From positions 62,001 through 126,000 of the forward strand of contig NZ_CANNDO010000006.1 in the NCBI RefSeq assembly GCF_947503385.1: 64,000 bases of DNA. Reading direction: 5' to 3'. The notes under the pieces are model-generated. The model searched no databases, was not told where the DNA came from, and saw only the letters and a program-made list of their open reading frames with translations. The stretch comes from an uncultured Tateyamaria sp. Lineage in GTDB: Bacteria > Pseudomonadota > Alphaproteobacteria > Rhodobacterales > Rhodobacteraceae. This document shows positions 23,593 to 31,321 of the stretch, in pieces. Positions within the stretch are counted from its first letter, which is position 1. Each line of letters starts with the position of its first letter. The translations under genes and the position numbers were made by a program.

Positions 23593-24408
23593 TTAACCTG
23601 TTCGTGCGGGTCCCGGCGCGGATGTCGCGGCCTGCCGCAGAGCCGTCGGCGTTTTGCCCGTATGCTGCTGAATGAAGCGGGTGAAATAGGCGGCTGATCC
23701 AAAGCCCAGATGCCGGGCGATATCCTGAATGGGCACCTTGGATTCGATCAGGCTGATCCGCGCGGCGTATAGCGTGCGCTCGGTGAGGACCTCCGCGGCG
23801 GTACGTCCGGTGGACGCTTTGCAGGCGCGTGACAGATGTGTGGGCGTGACACCAAGTGCGCGGGCATGGTCAGCCATTGTCATGGGCTGGGCATAGTTTT
23901 CGACGATGCCCTCGCAGAACGCCGCTGTCAGGCGTGCGGCGGCGTCCATCTGCACTGGCAGGTGATCGGGCATCGCGATCTGGCGACGGACCCAGACCGA
24001 AATCAGCGCGACATGCGCGTCCAGCGCATCCTGCGCCAGCGGGCGCGCTTGCGTGGCCTCGCGCTGTGCCGCTTCGAACAGGCTGTTGATCTCGTTGATT
24101 GCGGCCACGTCGCGCAAACGTAGTTGGCGTGGTGTCTGCGGCAGGCGCACATCGGTGCCCTCTGGCACCAGCGCCACCTGACCCATGCCTTGCCGTCCCA
24201 ACTCCAGTGAAAACAAGGTGCGCGCCGGAATCACGATGGCGTTGTGGGTGCCCACGCCGCGGCGTGTCCCGTTCATCAGTAGCCGCCCCTGTCCGCGGGT
24301 GATCCAGATGATCAGATGTTCGGCCCGCTCATGTGCCAGCGCCAGCCGCCACTCCTGCGGGCCGGTCATCTGGGCAAGTGTGGTAATCTGAACCGGGGGC
24401 AGGGCCAT
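23593..24408 (-). CDS. AraC-family transcriptional regulator
   Basis: 271 residues from ATG 24408 (MALPPVQITTL); the longer open frame upstream has no family similarity. The N-terminal about 150 residues form a cupin-like sensing region (RAEHLIIWITRGQGRLLMNG). The C-terminal about 100 residues carry two helix-turn-helix motifs: ADHARALGVTPTHLSRACKASTG and the hallmark ISLIESKVPIQDIARHLGFGSAAYFTRFIQQHTGKTPTALRQ. It lies directly upstream of, and co-directional with, the ABC importer operon, so regulation of that operon is the simplest inference. It follows miaA by 68 bases. Confidence 0.88.
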   Translation of the reverse strand: MALPPVQITTLAQMTGPQEWRLALAHERAEHLIIWITRGQGRLLMNGTRRGVGTHNAIVIPARTLFSLELGRQGMGQVALVPEGTDVRLPQTPRQLRLRDVAAINEINSLFEAAQREATQARPLAQDALDAHVALISVWVRRQIAMPDHLPVQMDAAARLTAAFCEGIVENYAQPMTMADHARALGVTPTHLSRACKASTGRTAAEVLTERTLYAARISLIESKVPIQDIARHLGFGSAAYFTRFIQQHTGKTPTALRQAATSAPGPARTG

Positions 24409-24476
24409 AAAAGTCGCATATTGACGCGTGTGCGCCCCTTTTGCCCCCAGCCACGGGCATTTCCAAGCGGTTTTTG

Positions 24477-25358
24477 TCAACTCCCGGACAATGACGCGGA
24501 TGCAATCCACTGCCACGCCGCGAACCGGGCGCGAAACCAGGTGCGCTGGCGCTTGGCATATTGGCGTGTCGTGATGGTGGCCGCTTTGACCGCCTGTGCG
24601 TGGTCGATGTCGCCGCGCAGCAGCGCAATGGCCTCGGCCACGCCAATGGCACGGCACGCGGGCAGCGCGGGGTCGAACCGATCCGCCATGGCACGCGCCT
24701 CCTCCAGCGCGCCACCGCGCAGCATGGAGTCAAAGCGGTGCGCGATGCGCGGTTCAAGCCACGTCTTCGGACTGTCCAGCACAATGCCCTGATATGTGCC
24801 CGGCCGAAGAATGGGCGGGGGCGTGTTGTCCTGCCAATCGGCAAGGGACCGGCCCGTGGCGCGCGCCACTTCCCACGCCCGCTGCACCCGTGCGCGGTTG
24901 GCCAGATCCAGACGGGCTGCCGTCTCGGACGTCAGATCGGCGATCATCGTCTCAAGCGACAAACCATCTGCCGCGGCGCGAACCTCGGGCGGGGTTGCGG
25001 GAATGTCGGCCAAGCCTTCGACGAGCGCCGAAAAATACAGACCCGTTCCGCCGACGATAATTGGCCTTGGTCCGGTCAGCAGCGGTTTGACGTCGCGCAC
25101 CCAATGCCCGGTGGAATAGGGCGCGTCATAGGGCAAGTGACCATAGAGCGCGTGCGGCGCGCGCGCCTCTTCCGCGACCGAGGGGCGGGCCGTGATCACG
25201 CGCCAGCAATCGTATACCTGACTTGCGTCCGCGTTAACGATCACGCCGCCCTGCGCCTCGGCCAGCGCCAGCGCCAACGCGGATTTGCCCGACGCCGTCG
25301 GGCCTGCGATCAGAACCGGCAGGTCAGGGTCCAGAGATGCGACAAGGTCGCGGATCAT
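24477..25358 (-). CDS. miaA: tRNA dimethylallyltransferase
   Basis: 293 residues. It adds the dimethylallyl group from DMAPP to A37 of tRNAs reading UNN codons. The P-loop [15 protein letters not shown] is near residue 16, [19 protein letters not shown] near 40 gives the substrate-binding Asp and Gln, and [14 protein letters not shown] near 98 is the conserved motif. ATG 25358 is chosen because GGAG lies 9 bases upstream; ATG 25373, five codons earlier, lacks one. The gene is divergent from pyrH with 73 bases between, so their promoters share that space. Confidence 0.93.
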   Translation of the reverse strand: MIRDLVASLDPDLPVLIAGPTASGKSALALALAEAQGGVIVNADASQVYDCWRVITARPSVAEEARAPHALYGHLPYDAPYSTGHWVRDVKPLLTGPRPIIVGGTGLYFSALVEGLADIPATPPEVRAAADGLSLETMIADLTSETAARLDLANRARVQRAWEVARATGRSLADWQDNTPPPILRPGTYQGIVLDSPKTWLEPRIAHRFDSMLRGGALEEARAMADRFDPALPACRAIGVAEAIALLRGDIDHAQAVKAATITTRQYAKRQRTWFRARFAAWQWIASASLSGS

Positions 25359-25431
25359 GCGCGTTTGCTCCATTGAAAACCGTGCCGATTTACGACAGGT
25401 TGCGCGCAAATTCCAAGAGCGGGGACAAACG

Positions 25432-26175
25432 ATGACGGAGACGGCAGTGGCAACAGAGCCAGCGGCCACCTTCAACCGTGTCATGTTGAAGATTTCGGGC
25501 GAGGCCCTCATGGGCGATCAGGGTTTTGGCCTGCACCCCCCAACGGTCGAGCGTGTGGCGCGCGAGGTCAAGGCGGTGCACGATCTCGGGGTCGAAATTT
25601 GCATGGTGATCGGCGGCGGCAACGTGTTTCGCGGATTGCAGGGGTCCGCGCAGGGAATGGAGCGGACAACCGCCGACTATATGGGGATGCTCGCCACAGT
25701 GATGAACGCGCTGGCCATGCAATCCGCGCTGGAAGGGCTGGGTGTGTTCACCCGCGTGATCAGCGCGATCACCATGAACGAGGTGGCAGAACCCTACATC
25801 CGCCGCCGCGCGGTGCGCCACCTTGAGAAAAAGCGTGTCTGCATTTTTGCAGCCGGTACGGGTAACCCGTATTTCACCACTGACACAGCGGCCACCCTGC
25901 GCGCCAATGAGATGTCCTGCGAGGCGATCTTTATGGGCAAAAACGGCGTGGACGGCGTCTACGACAAGGACCCAAAGACAAACCCGGACGCCAAACGCTA
26001 TGACATCGTGACCTATGACGAGGTGCTGCAAAAGAACCTCAAGGTTATGGATGCCTCGGCCATCGCGCTGGCGCGCGACAACAACCTGCCTCTGATTGTG
26101 TTCCCGCTGGACACACCCGGCGGGTTCAAGAGCATCCTCGAGGGCAAGGGCACATTCACGCGCGTGCAGGGCTAG
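25432..26175 (+). CDS. pyrH: UMP kinase
   Basis: 247 residues. It phosphorylates UMP to UDP in pyrimidine nucleotide synthesis and is a hexamer of the amino-acid kinase fold. Visible signatures are [17 protein letters not shown] (about 17-33), [10 protein letters not shown] (about 60-69), [15 protein letters not shown] (about 141-155) and the [16 protein letters not shown] segment. The start ATG 25432 has GGGGA 8 bases upstream; the first 14 residues ([13 protein letters not shown]) are a variable extension. It opens the long co-directional run to lpxB. Confidence 0.95.
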   Translation: MTETAVATEPAATFNRVMLKISGEALMGDQGFGLHPPTVERVAREVKAVHDLGVEICMVIGGGNVFRGLQGSAQGMERTTADYMGMLATVMNALAMQSALEGLGVFTRVISAITMNEVAEPYIRRRAVRHLEKKRVCIFAAGTGNPYFTTDTAATLRANEMSCEAIFMGKNGVDGVYDKDPKTNPDAKRYDIVTYDEVLQKNLKVMDASAIALARDNNLPLIVFPLDTPGGFKSILEGKGTFTRVQG

Positions 26176-26277
26176 GCACAACTCCTGCTGGCCATCTGCA
26201 CGTGGCTTGAATTATACCCAGACGAAAGGTGGTGCGCGGGCAACGACCCGCCGCCCAAGAACAAGACGGGGAAAGCG

Positions 26278-26844
26278 ATGTCTGACGACTTTATGCTGGA
26301 CACAGACGACCTTGAGCGCCGGATGGACGGCGCCATGGCCAATCTCAAAACCGAATTTGCCTCGCTGCGCACTGGCCGTGCCTCGGCTTCTATGCTGGAG
26401 CCGGTGATGGTCGACGCCTACGGGTCGATGACACCGATCAATCAGGTGGGCACCGTGAACGTGCCCGAACCGCGGATGGTCACAGTGAACGTCTGGGACA
26501 AGGGGCTGGTGGGCAAGGTTGAAAAGGCCATCCGCGAAAGCGGGCTGGGCATCAACCCGCAGCTCAATGGGACGATCATCATGCTGCCGATCCCCGAATT
26601 GAACGAGGAACGCCGCCGCGAACTGACCAAGGTGGCGGGCAGCTATGCCGAAAATGCCCGCGTCAGCATTCGCAACGTGCGCCGGGACGGTATGGACCAG
26701 ATCAAGAAAGCCAAGAGTGACGGCGACCTGTCCGAGGACGACCAGAAAATCTGGGAAGACGAGGTGCAGGAGATGACGGACAAGGCGATCAAATCCGTGG
26801 ATGCCGCGCTGGAGACCAAGCAAACCGAGATCATGCAAGTGTGA
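26278..26844 (+). CDS. frr: ribosome recycling factor
   Basis: 188 residues. With EF-G it splits post-termination ribosomes. Typical features are [27 protein letters not shown] at the start, [39 protein letters not shown] sequence around residues 100-125, and the helical C-terminus. GGGGAAAG precedes the ATG. It is in the usual place between pyrH and uppS. Confidence 0.96.
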   Translation: MSDDFMLDTDDLERRMDGAMANLKTEFASLRTGRASASMLEPVMVDAYGSMTPINQVGTVNVPEPRMVTVNVWDKGLVGKVEKAIRESGLGINPQLNGTIIMLPIPELNEERRRELTKVAGSYAENARVSIRNVRRDGMDQIKKAKSDGDLSEDDQKIWEDEVQEMTDKAIKSVDAALETKQTEIMQV

Positions 26845-26852
26845 CGCCCGCA

Positions 26853-26873
26853 CCTGCGCCCTTGGGGTGCAGG
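26853..26873 (+). other. hairpin between frr and uppS
   Basis: CCTGCGCCC (26853-26861) pairs with GGGTGCAGG (26865-26873) over nine positions with one G-T wobble and a TTG loop. It begins 8 bases after the frr stop. No T-run follows, so it is more likely an mRNA processing or stability element than a terminator. Confidence 0.35.
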
Positions 26874-26933
26874 ACGACGTGCCGGTGGTGCGTTGGGGCC
26901 TTTAATGGCCCGCCCCGACATACCGGGGGCGCA

Positions 26934-27680
26934 TTGCAAAACAGATTTAAGGACGACGCCATTTCAGACCCTGCCCATACCGGCCCGCGCCACGTCGCCA
27001 TCATAATGGACGGCAATGGACGCTGGGCCACGCAACGCGGGCGGCCACGTCTGTTTGGCCATCACGCAGGCGCCCGGCGTGTGCGCGAGGTGGTCGAAAC
27101 CTGTCCGGACATCGGGGTCGAATACCTGACCATCTTTGCCTTCAGCACCGAAAACTGGAAGCGGACGCAAGTTGAGGTGGCCGGGTTGATGAGCCTCTTT
27201 CGCCGCTACATCGCCAAAGAGGCGCGTGCGCTTGATGATTTTGGCGTGCGGGTCCGGTTTATCGGCGACCGGGTGCGGCTCGACAAAAAGCTGATCAAGC
27301 TGATGGACGAACTGGAGGTGCTAACCTCGGGCAACACGCGGGTGAACCTGACCATCGCGCTGAATTACGGGGGCCGTGACGAAGTGGCCCGCGCCACCAA
27401 GCGGCTGGCGCTTGAGGTTGCGGCGGGCAATATCGACCCGGAAACAGTGGACGAGGCCGCATTGGTCAAATTTCTCGACACCCAAGTGCTGCCCGATCCC
27501 GATCTGGTGATCCGCACCAGCGGCGAGGCGCGTATTTCCAACTTCCTGCTGTGGCAATCGGCCTATGCGGAATACGAATTTGTCGACACGCTCTGGCCTG
27601 ATTTTTCCCGCGAAGAGTTCACCCGGCTGTGTGCCAAATATGGCAGTCGGGAGCGACGGTTTGGCGGGGTCAAGACGTGA
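26934..27680 (+). CDS. uppS: undecaprenyl pyrophosphate synthase (isoprenyl transferase)
   Basis: Up to 248 residues. It condenses farnesyl-PP with isopentenyl-PP to the C55 lipid carrier for peptidoglycan and O-antigen. Hallmarks are PRHVAIIMDGNGRWA with the catalytic Asp, FGHHAGARRVREVV, FAFSTENWKR and the C-terminal RTSGEARISNFLLWQSAYAEYEF. The start is doubtful: the coordinate given is the nearest conventional codon, TTG 26934. However, an ATT at 26961 has AAGGA 7 bases upstream and gives ISDPAHTGPRHVA, which aligns with the usual MSxPxxxGPRHVA opening, so ATT is probably the true initiator. An ATG inside IIMDGNG is too late because it would remove the first strand. Confidence 0.88.
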   Translation: MQNRFKDDAISDPAHTGPRHVAIIMDGNGRWATQRGRPRLFGHHAGARRVREVVETCPDIGVEYLTIFAFSTENWKRTQVEVAGLMSLFRRYIAKEARALDDFGVRVRFIGDRVRLDKKLIKLMDELEVLTSGNTRVNLTIALNYGGRDEVARATKRLALEVAAGNIDPETVDEAALVKFLDTQVLPDPDLVIRTSGEARISNFLLWQSAYAEYEFVDTLWPDFSREEFTRLCAKYGSRERRFGGVKT

Positions 27681-28471
27681 ACGGCAACGCGGAACGCTGG
27701 TCTGATCTGGGCACTCGCCTTGGGTCCGGCGCCGCGATGGTCGCCATTGGCATCGCGGGCATCTGGTTTGGTGGACACGTGTTTCACGGGCTTGTCGCGG
27801 TGATCTGCGGGCTGATGGTTTGGGAGCTTGTGCGGATGCTGTCGCCGGATCAGCCGTCGCTGGCGCTGCAATTGGGCGGTGTGTCGGCATTCGCCGTGCT
27901 GCTGGCCACCTATCTGCCGCCGCTCTATGCGGTGCCGCTGCTGGCGGCTGCGGTTTTGGTGGGGCTGGGCCGAGTCAAACGATATGCGCCTGTTTACCTT
28001 GTGTTTTCCGGCCTTCTGTTGCTGGCAGGCTGGGGCATGGCACATGTGCGCGACGATCTGGGGTTTGGCTGGATGGTGTGGCTTGTTCTGGTCGTTGTTG
28101 TCACGGATGTGGCGGGCTATTTCGCGGGCCGCATGATCGGCGGGCCGAAATTCTGGCCTGCGGTCAGTCCCAAGAAAACATGGGCGGGCACCTCTGCCGG
28201 TTGGGTCGCGGCGGCGTTGGTCGGGCTTGGCTTTGGGATTGGGTCCGGCGCGTTGGGTGCCTTGGTTCTGGCCTCTGTTTTGCTGAGTTTTGCATCGCAA
28301 CTGGGCGACATCGCGGAAAGCGCGATCAAGCGCAAGGTCGGGGTCAAGGACAGTTCGACCCTGATCCCCGGCCATGGTGGCCTGCTGGACCGGTTTGACG
28401 GAATGCTGGGGGCCGCACTGGCGCTTCTCGTGCTTGAAGTGGCCTTTGGATTTCCGTGGAGCGTGCTGTGA
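27677..28471 (+). CDS. cdsA: phosphatidate cytidylyltransferase
   Basis: 264 residues with several membrane helices. It makes CDP-diacylglycerol, the precursor of all bacterial phospholipids. The C-terminal signature VSPKKTWAGTSAGWVAA, then SQLGDIAESAIKRKVGVKDSSTLIPGHGGLLDRFDGML, is diagnostic. GTG 27677 overlaps the uppS stop codon (GTGA), giving translational coupling; no other start fits. Next is dxr, also overlapping. Confidence 0.94.
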   Translation: MNGNAERWSDLGTRLGSGAAMVAIGIAGIWFGGHVFHGLVAVICGLMVWELVRMLSPDQPSLALQLGGVSAFAVLLATYLPPLYAVPLLAAAVLVGLGRVKRYAPVYLVFSGLLLLAGWGMAHVRDDLGFGWMVWLVLVVVVTDVAGYFAGRMIGGPKFWPAVSPKKTWAGTSAGWVAAALVGLGFGIGSGALGALVLASVLLSFASQLGDIAESAIKRKVGVKDSSTLIPGHGGLLDRFDGMLGAALALLVLEVAFGFPWSVL

Positions 28472-29631
28472 CGCGGCGTGTGTCGATCTTTGGCGCGACC
28501 GGGTCTATCGGGCAGAATACCATTGATCTGATTTCGCGCGATCCGGATGCCTATGACGTTGTGGCCCTCACTGGCGCACGCAATATCGCGCAACTGGCAC
28601 AGGACGCGATCCGCCTGAATGCTGATTTGGCCGTGACCGCCGATGACAGCCTGCTGGAGCCGCTGCGCGATGCGCTTGCCGGATCAGGGGTCGCGGCGGC
28701 GGCAGGGCAGGCGGCGTTGATCGAAGCTGCTGCACGGCCTGCCGATTGGGTCATGTCCGCCATCGTGGGCGCGGCGGGGCTTGAGCCGGGCCTGACCGCA
28801 CTGCAACAGGGGGCAACGCTGGCGCTGGCAAACAAGGAATCGCTGGTGTGCGCCGGTGCCCTGATCCTTGAGACGGCTGCCAAACACGATGCGCGTCTAT
28901 TGCCGGTGGACAGTGAGCATTCCGCAGTCTTTCAAGCGCTCGTGGGCGAGGACATGAACGCGGTGGAGCGGGTGATAATCACTGCCTCAGGCGGGGCATT
29001 CCGGGACTGGCCGCTTGAGGATCTGGCCAATGCCACGCTGGCGCAGGCCTCGGCCCATCCGAACTGGGATATGGGCCAGCGGATCACCATCGACAGCGCC
29101 TCAATGTTTAACAAGGCGCTGGAACTGATTGAAACACGGGAATATTTCGGTGTCGCACCCAGCAAGATCGAGGTGTTAGTACATCCCGAATCCATGGTGC
29201 ACGCTTTGGTCGGCTTTCACGATGGCGCGTTGATGGCCCATGTGGGGCCGCCCGATATGCGCCACGCGATCGGATATGCGCTGACTTGGCCTGACCGGAC
29301 TAACCTGCCCGTAGACCGCCTTGATCTGGCGCAGATCGGGGCATTGACGTTCCGTGCGCCCGACGATGCCCGCTGGCCCGCCTTGCGGCTGGCGCGCGAA
29401 GTCATGGACCGGCGCGGGCTTGCGGGGGCCGTGTTCAACGCAGCCAAGGAAACGGCGCTGGATGGGTTTATCGCGGGCGCGCTGCGCTTTCCGCAGATGG
29501 CAGAAGTGGTCGAAGAGGTGCTCAACACCTTTGATCCTGACCTTATTGATGCCGCAATGACCCTTGATAATGTGCGCCAAGCGGACCAAATGGCACGGCA
29601 CGCAGCAGAGCAGATAATCAGGCAACAGTAA
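28468..29631 (+). CDS. dxr: 1-deoxy-D-xylulose 5-phosphate reductoisomerase
   Basis: 387 residues. It converts DXP to MEP in the non-mevalonate isoprenoid pathway, feeding uppS and miaA substrates. Features are the NADPH motif VSIFGATGSIGQNTIDL near the start, ALANKESLVCAG near 115, VDSEHSAVFQAL near 150 (metal and substrate residues) and the ASGGAFRDWPLE loop. GTG 28468 is chosen: it overlaps the cdsA stop (GTGA) and GGAGC lies 6 bases before it. GTG 28456 is a weaker alternative. Confidence 0.94.
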   Translation: MTRRVSIFGATGSIGQNTIDLISRDPDAYDVVALTGARNIAQLAQDAIRLNADLAVTADDSLLEPLRDALAGSGVAAAAGQAALIEAAARPADWVMSAIVGAAGLEPGLTALQQGATLALANKESLVCAGALILETAAKHDARLLPVDSEHSAVFQALVGEDMNAVERVIITASGGAFRDWPLEDLANATLAQASAHPNWDMGQRITIDSASMFNKALELIETREYFGVAPSKIEVLVHPESMVHALVGFHDGALMAHVGPPDMRHAIGYALTWPDRTNLPVDRLDLAQIGALTFRAPDDARWPALRLAREVMDRRGLAGAVFNAAKETALDGFIAGALRFPQMAEVVEEVLNTFDPDLIDAAMTLDNVRQADQMARHAAEQIIRQQ

Positions 29632-29641
29632 GGGTGAACCT

Positions 29642-30991
29642 TTGGACATAGCGGCGCTTCTCTCGGGCTTTGGCGGCCTGACCTGGACGATTGTGGCCTT
29701 TATCGTTGCCCTCAGTGTTATCGTGGCGATCCATGAATACGGCCACTACATCGTAGGCCGTTGGTCCGGCATCCATGCGGATGTGTTTTCCATTGGGTTT
29801 GGCCCGGTGTTGTGGAGCCGCCATGACAAGCGCGGCACCAAATGGCAGATCGCGGCCCTTCCCTTTGGCGGCTATGTAAAATTTGCCGGTGACGCGAATG
29901 CCGCATCGGGCAAAGACGCGGACGCCATGCAAGCCGCCGCCGCCGATCCAAACGCGCTGCGCCGCACCATGCACGGCGCGCCGCTCTGGGCCCGTGCGGC
30001 CACGGTTGCAGCCGGCCCGGTGTTCAACTTTGTTCTATCCATCATTGTCTTTGCGTCCGTCGGGTATTCCACGGGCGTTCCGCGCGACCCGCTCACCGTG
30101 GGTGAGCTGCGCCCGTTGCCTGCCGAAGTGCAGGAGCTACAGGCTGGCGACGTCGTGCTTGAGATCAACGGCGCCCCGGTGCCCAGCATCGAAGACGGCG
30201 CATACGCAGCATTCATGCAAAATCTGCCACAGGCACCCATCCTCGATTACACGGTCGAACGCGGGGGAGAGCGTATGGTGGTTCAAGCGCCGTATTTGCG
30301 GCCACCTCTGGTCAATTCCGTCACCCCGCAAAGCGCGGCAATCTCGGCAGGCCTGGAGCGCGGGGACGTCATCACGTCAATCGACGGCACGCCGATTTTT
30401 GCGTTCAACCAGTTGAAAACGGCGGTGGAAAGCTCGGATGGTGCCGGGTTGACCCTCGGGGTCTGGCGTGATGGCAAAATGCTGGAAAAGGTCCTGACAC
30501 CGAAACGCACCGATGAGCCGCAGGCTGACGGCGGCTTTGCCACCGTGTGGCGGATCGGTATTGCCAGCGGCAACGCGTTTGAGAGAGCAACCGAAGCGCC
30601 GGGACTGGGACAAGCGGTCGTCGGCGGCGTGAACCAGACATGGTCCATCATTACCGGCTCAATCTCTGGCCTTGGCCATATGATCACCGGGGCAATCAGC
30701 ACCTGTAATTTGTCGGGGCCTATCGGAATCGCGCAGGTGTCGGGCACCATGGCCAGCCAAGGGGCGGTCAGCTTTATCTGGTTCATTGCCGTGCTGTCCA
30801 CGGCGGTTGGATTGTTGAACCTGTTTCCGATCCCCGCGCTTGATGGCGGTCATCTCGTGTTTTACGCCTATGAGGCGGTCACGGGCCGTCCACCCAGCGA
30901 TGGGGCCTTGCGCATTCTGATGGCGGCCGGGCTTGCGATTGTGCTGTCGCTGATGGTTTTTGCGCTTGGCAACGACCTCTTCTGTCCCTGA
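29642..30991 (+). CDS. rseP: RIP metalloprotease RseP (site-2 protease family)
   Basis: 449 residues, an inner-membrane zinc protease that performs the second cut of anti-sigma factors or removes signal-peptide remnants. The active site HEYGH is at residues 31-35 in the first helix. PDZ domains occupy about 115-290 (VTPQSAAISAGLERGDVITSIDGTPI is typical). The third ligand region NLFPIPALDGGHL is near 395. It starts with TTG at 29642, preceded by AAGGGTG at a good distance. It is encoded between dxr and bamA, the standard envelope-cluster position. Confidence 0.94.
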   Translation: MDIAALLSGFGGLTWTIVAFIVALSVIVAIHEYGHYIVGRWSGIHADVFSIGFGPVLWSRHDKRGTKWQIAALPFGGYVKFAGDANAASGKDADAMQAAAADPNALRRTMHGAPLWARAATVAAGPVFNFVLSIIVFASVGYSTGVPRDPLTVGELRPLPAEVQELQAGDVVLEINGAPVPSIEDGAYAAFMQNLPQAPILDYTVERGGERMVVQAPYLRPPLVNSVTPQSAAISAGLERGDVITSIDGTPIFAFNQLKTAVESSDGAGLTLGVWRDGKMLEKVLTPKRTDEPQADGGFATVWRIGIASGNAFERATEAPGLGQAVVGGVNQTWSIITGSISGLGHMITGAISTCNLSGPIGIAQVSGTMASQGAVSFIWFIAVLSTAVGLLNLFPIPALDGGHLVFYAYEAVTGRPPSDGALRILMAAGLAIVLSLMVFALGNDLFCP

Positions 30992-31074
30992 GCCGCGCCA
31001 CAATACTGCCACATTTGTTCCAAGTTGCTGCCGGAATCAGTCGCTAGTGTGATTATCAGCCAAAGGATGAGCAC

Positions 31075-31200
31075 ATGCAGACCCTTCACAGTGGATATCG
31101 CGGCCTGAGCCTGTTAATGATGCTGAACGCCGACCGCGTTCTTTATGCTGTCACGCTTGCGGCGGCTTTGGGCGCTGGCGCGTGGCTTGGCAGCCTGTAG
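31075..31200 (+). CDS. small hydrophobic protein between rseP and bamA
   Basis: 41 residues, called from the sequence: ATG 31075 has AAGGA 8 bases upstream, and the frame ends with TAG at 31198-31200. The product starts MQTLHSGYRGLSLLMMLN and then has one hydrophobic segment (LYAVTLAAALGAGAWLGSL) to the end, so a single-pass membrane protein is likely. The function is unknown. Its place inside the envelope cluster hints at an envelope role, which is inference. Confidence 0.62.
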   Translation: MQTLHSGYRGLSLLMMLNADRVLYAVTLAAALGAGAWLGSL

Positions 31201-31256
31201 ACGCGACCACGGGCACCGTTTCCTCAATCAATACAATCCATGAACGTTCTGGGGTT

Positions 31257-31283
31257 TTGACAAGCCTCGGCAATCCCGATACT
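31257..31283 (+). promoter_or_regulatory. candidate promoter for bamA
   Basis: A consensus -35 box TTGACA lies at 31257-31262 and a -10-like GATACT (four of six consensus bases) at 31278-31283, with a 15-base spacer. The start codon of bamA is 39 bases further on. The spacing is shorter than ideal. Confidence 0.4.
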
Positions 31284-31321
31284 CACTTCTCAGTGAATGT
31301 CTGAACACGTGGGAATACACC

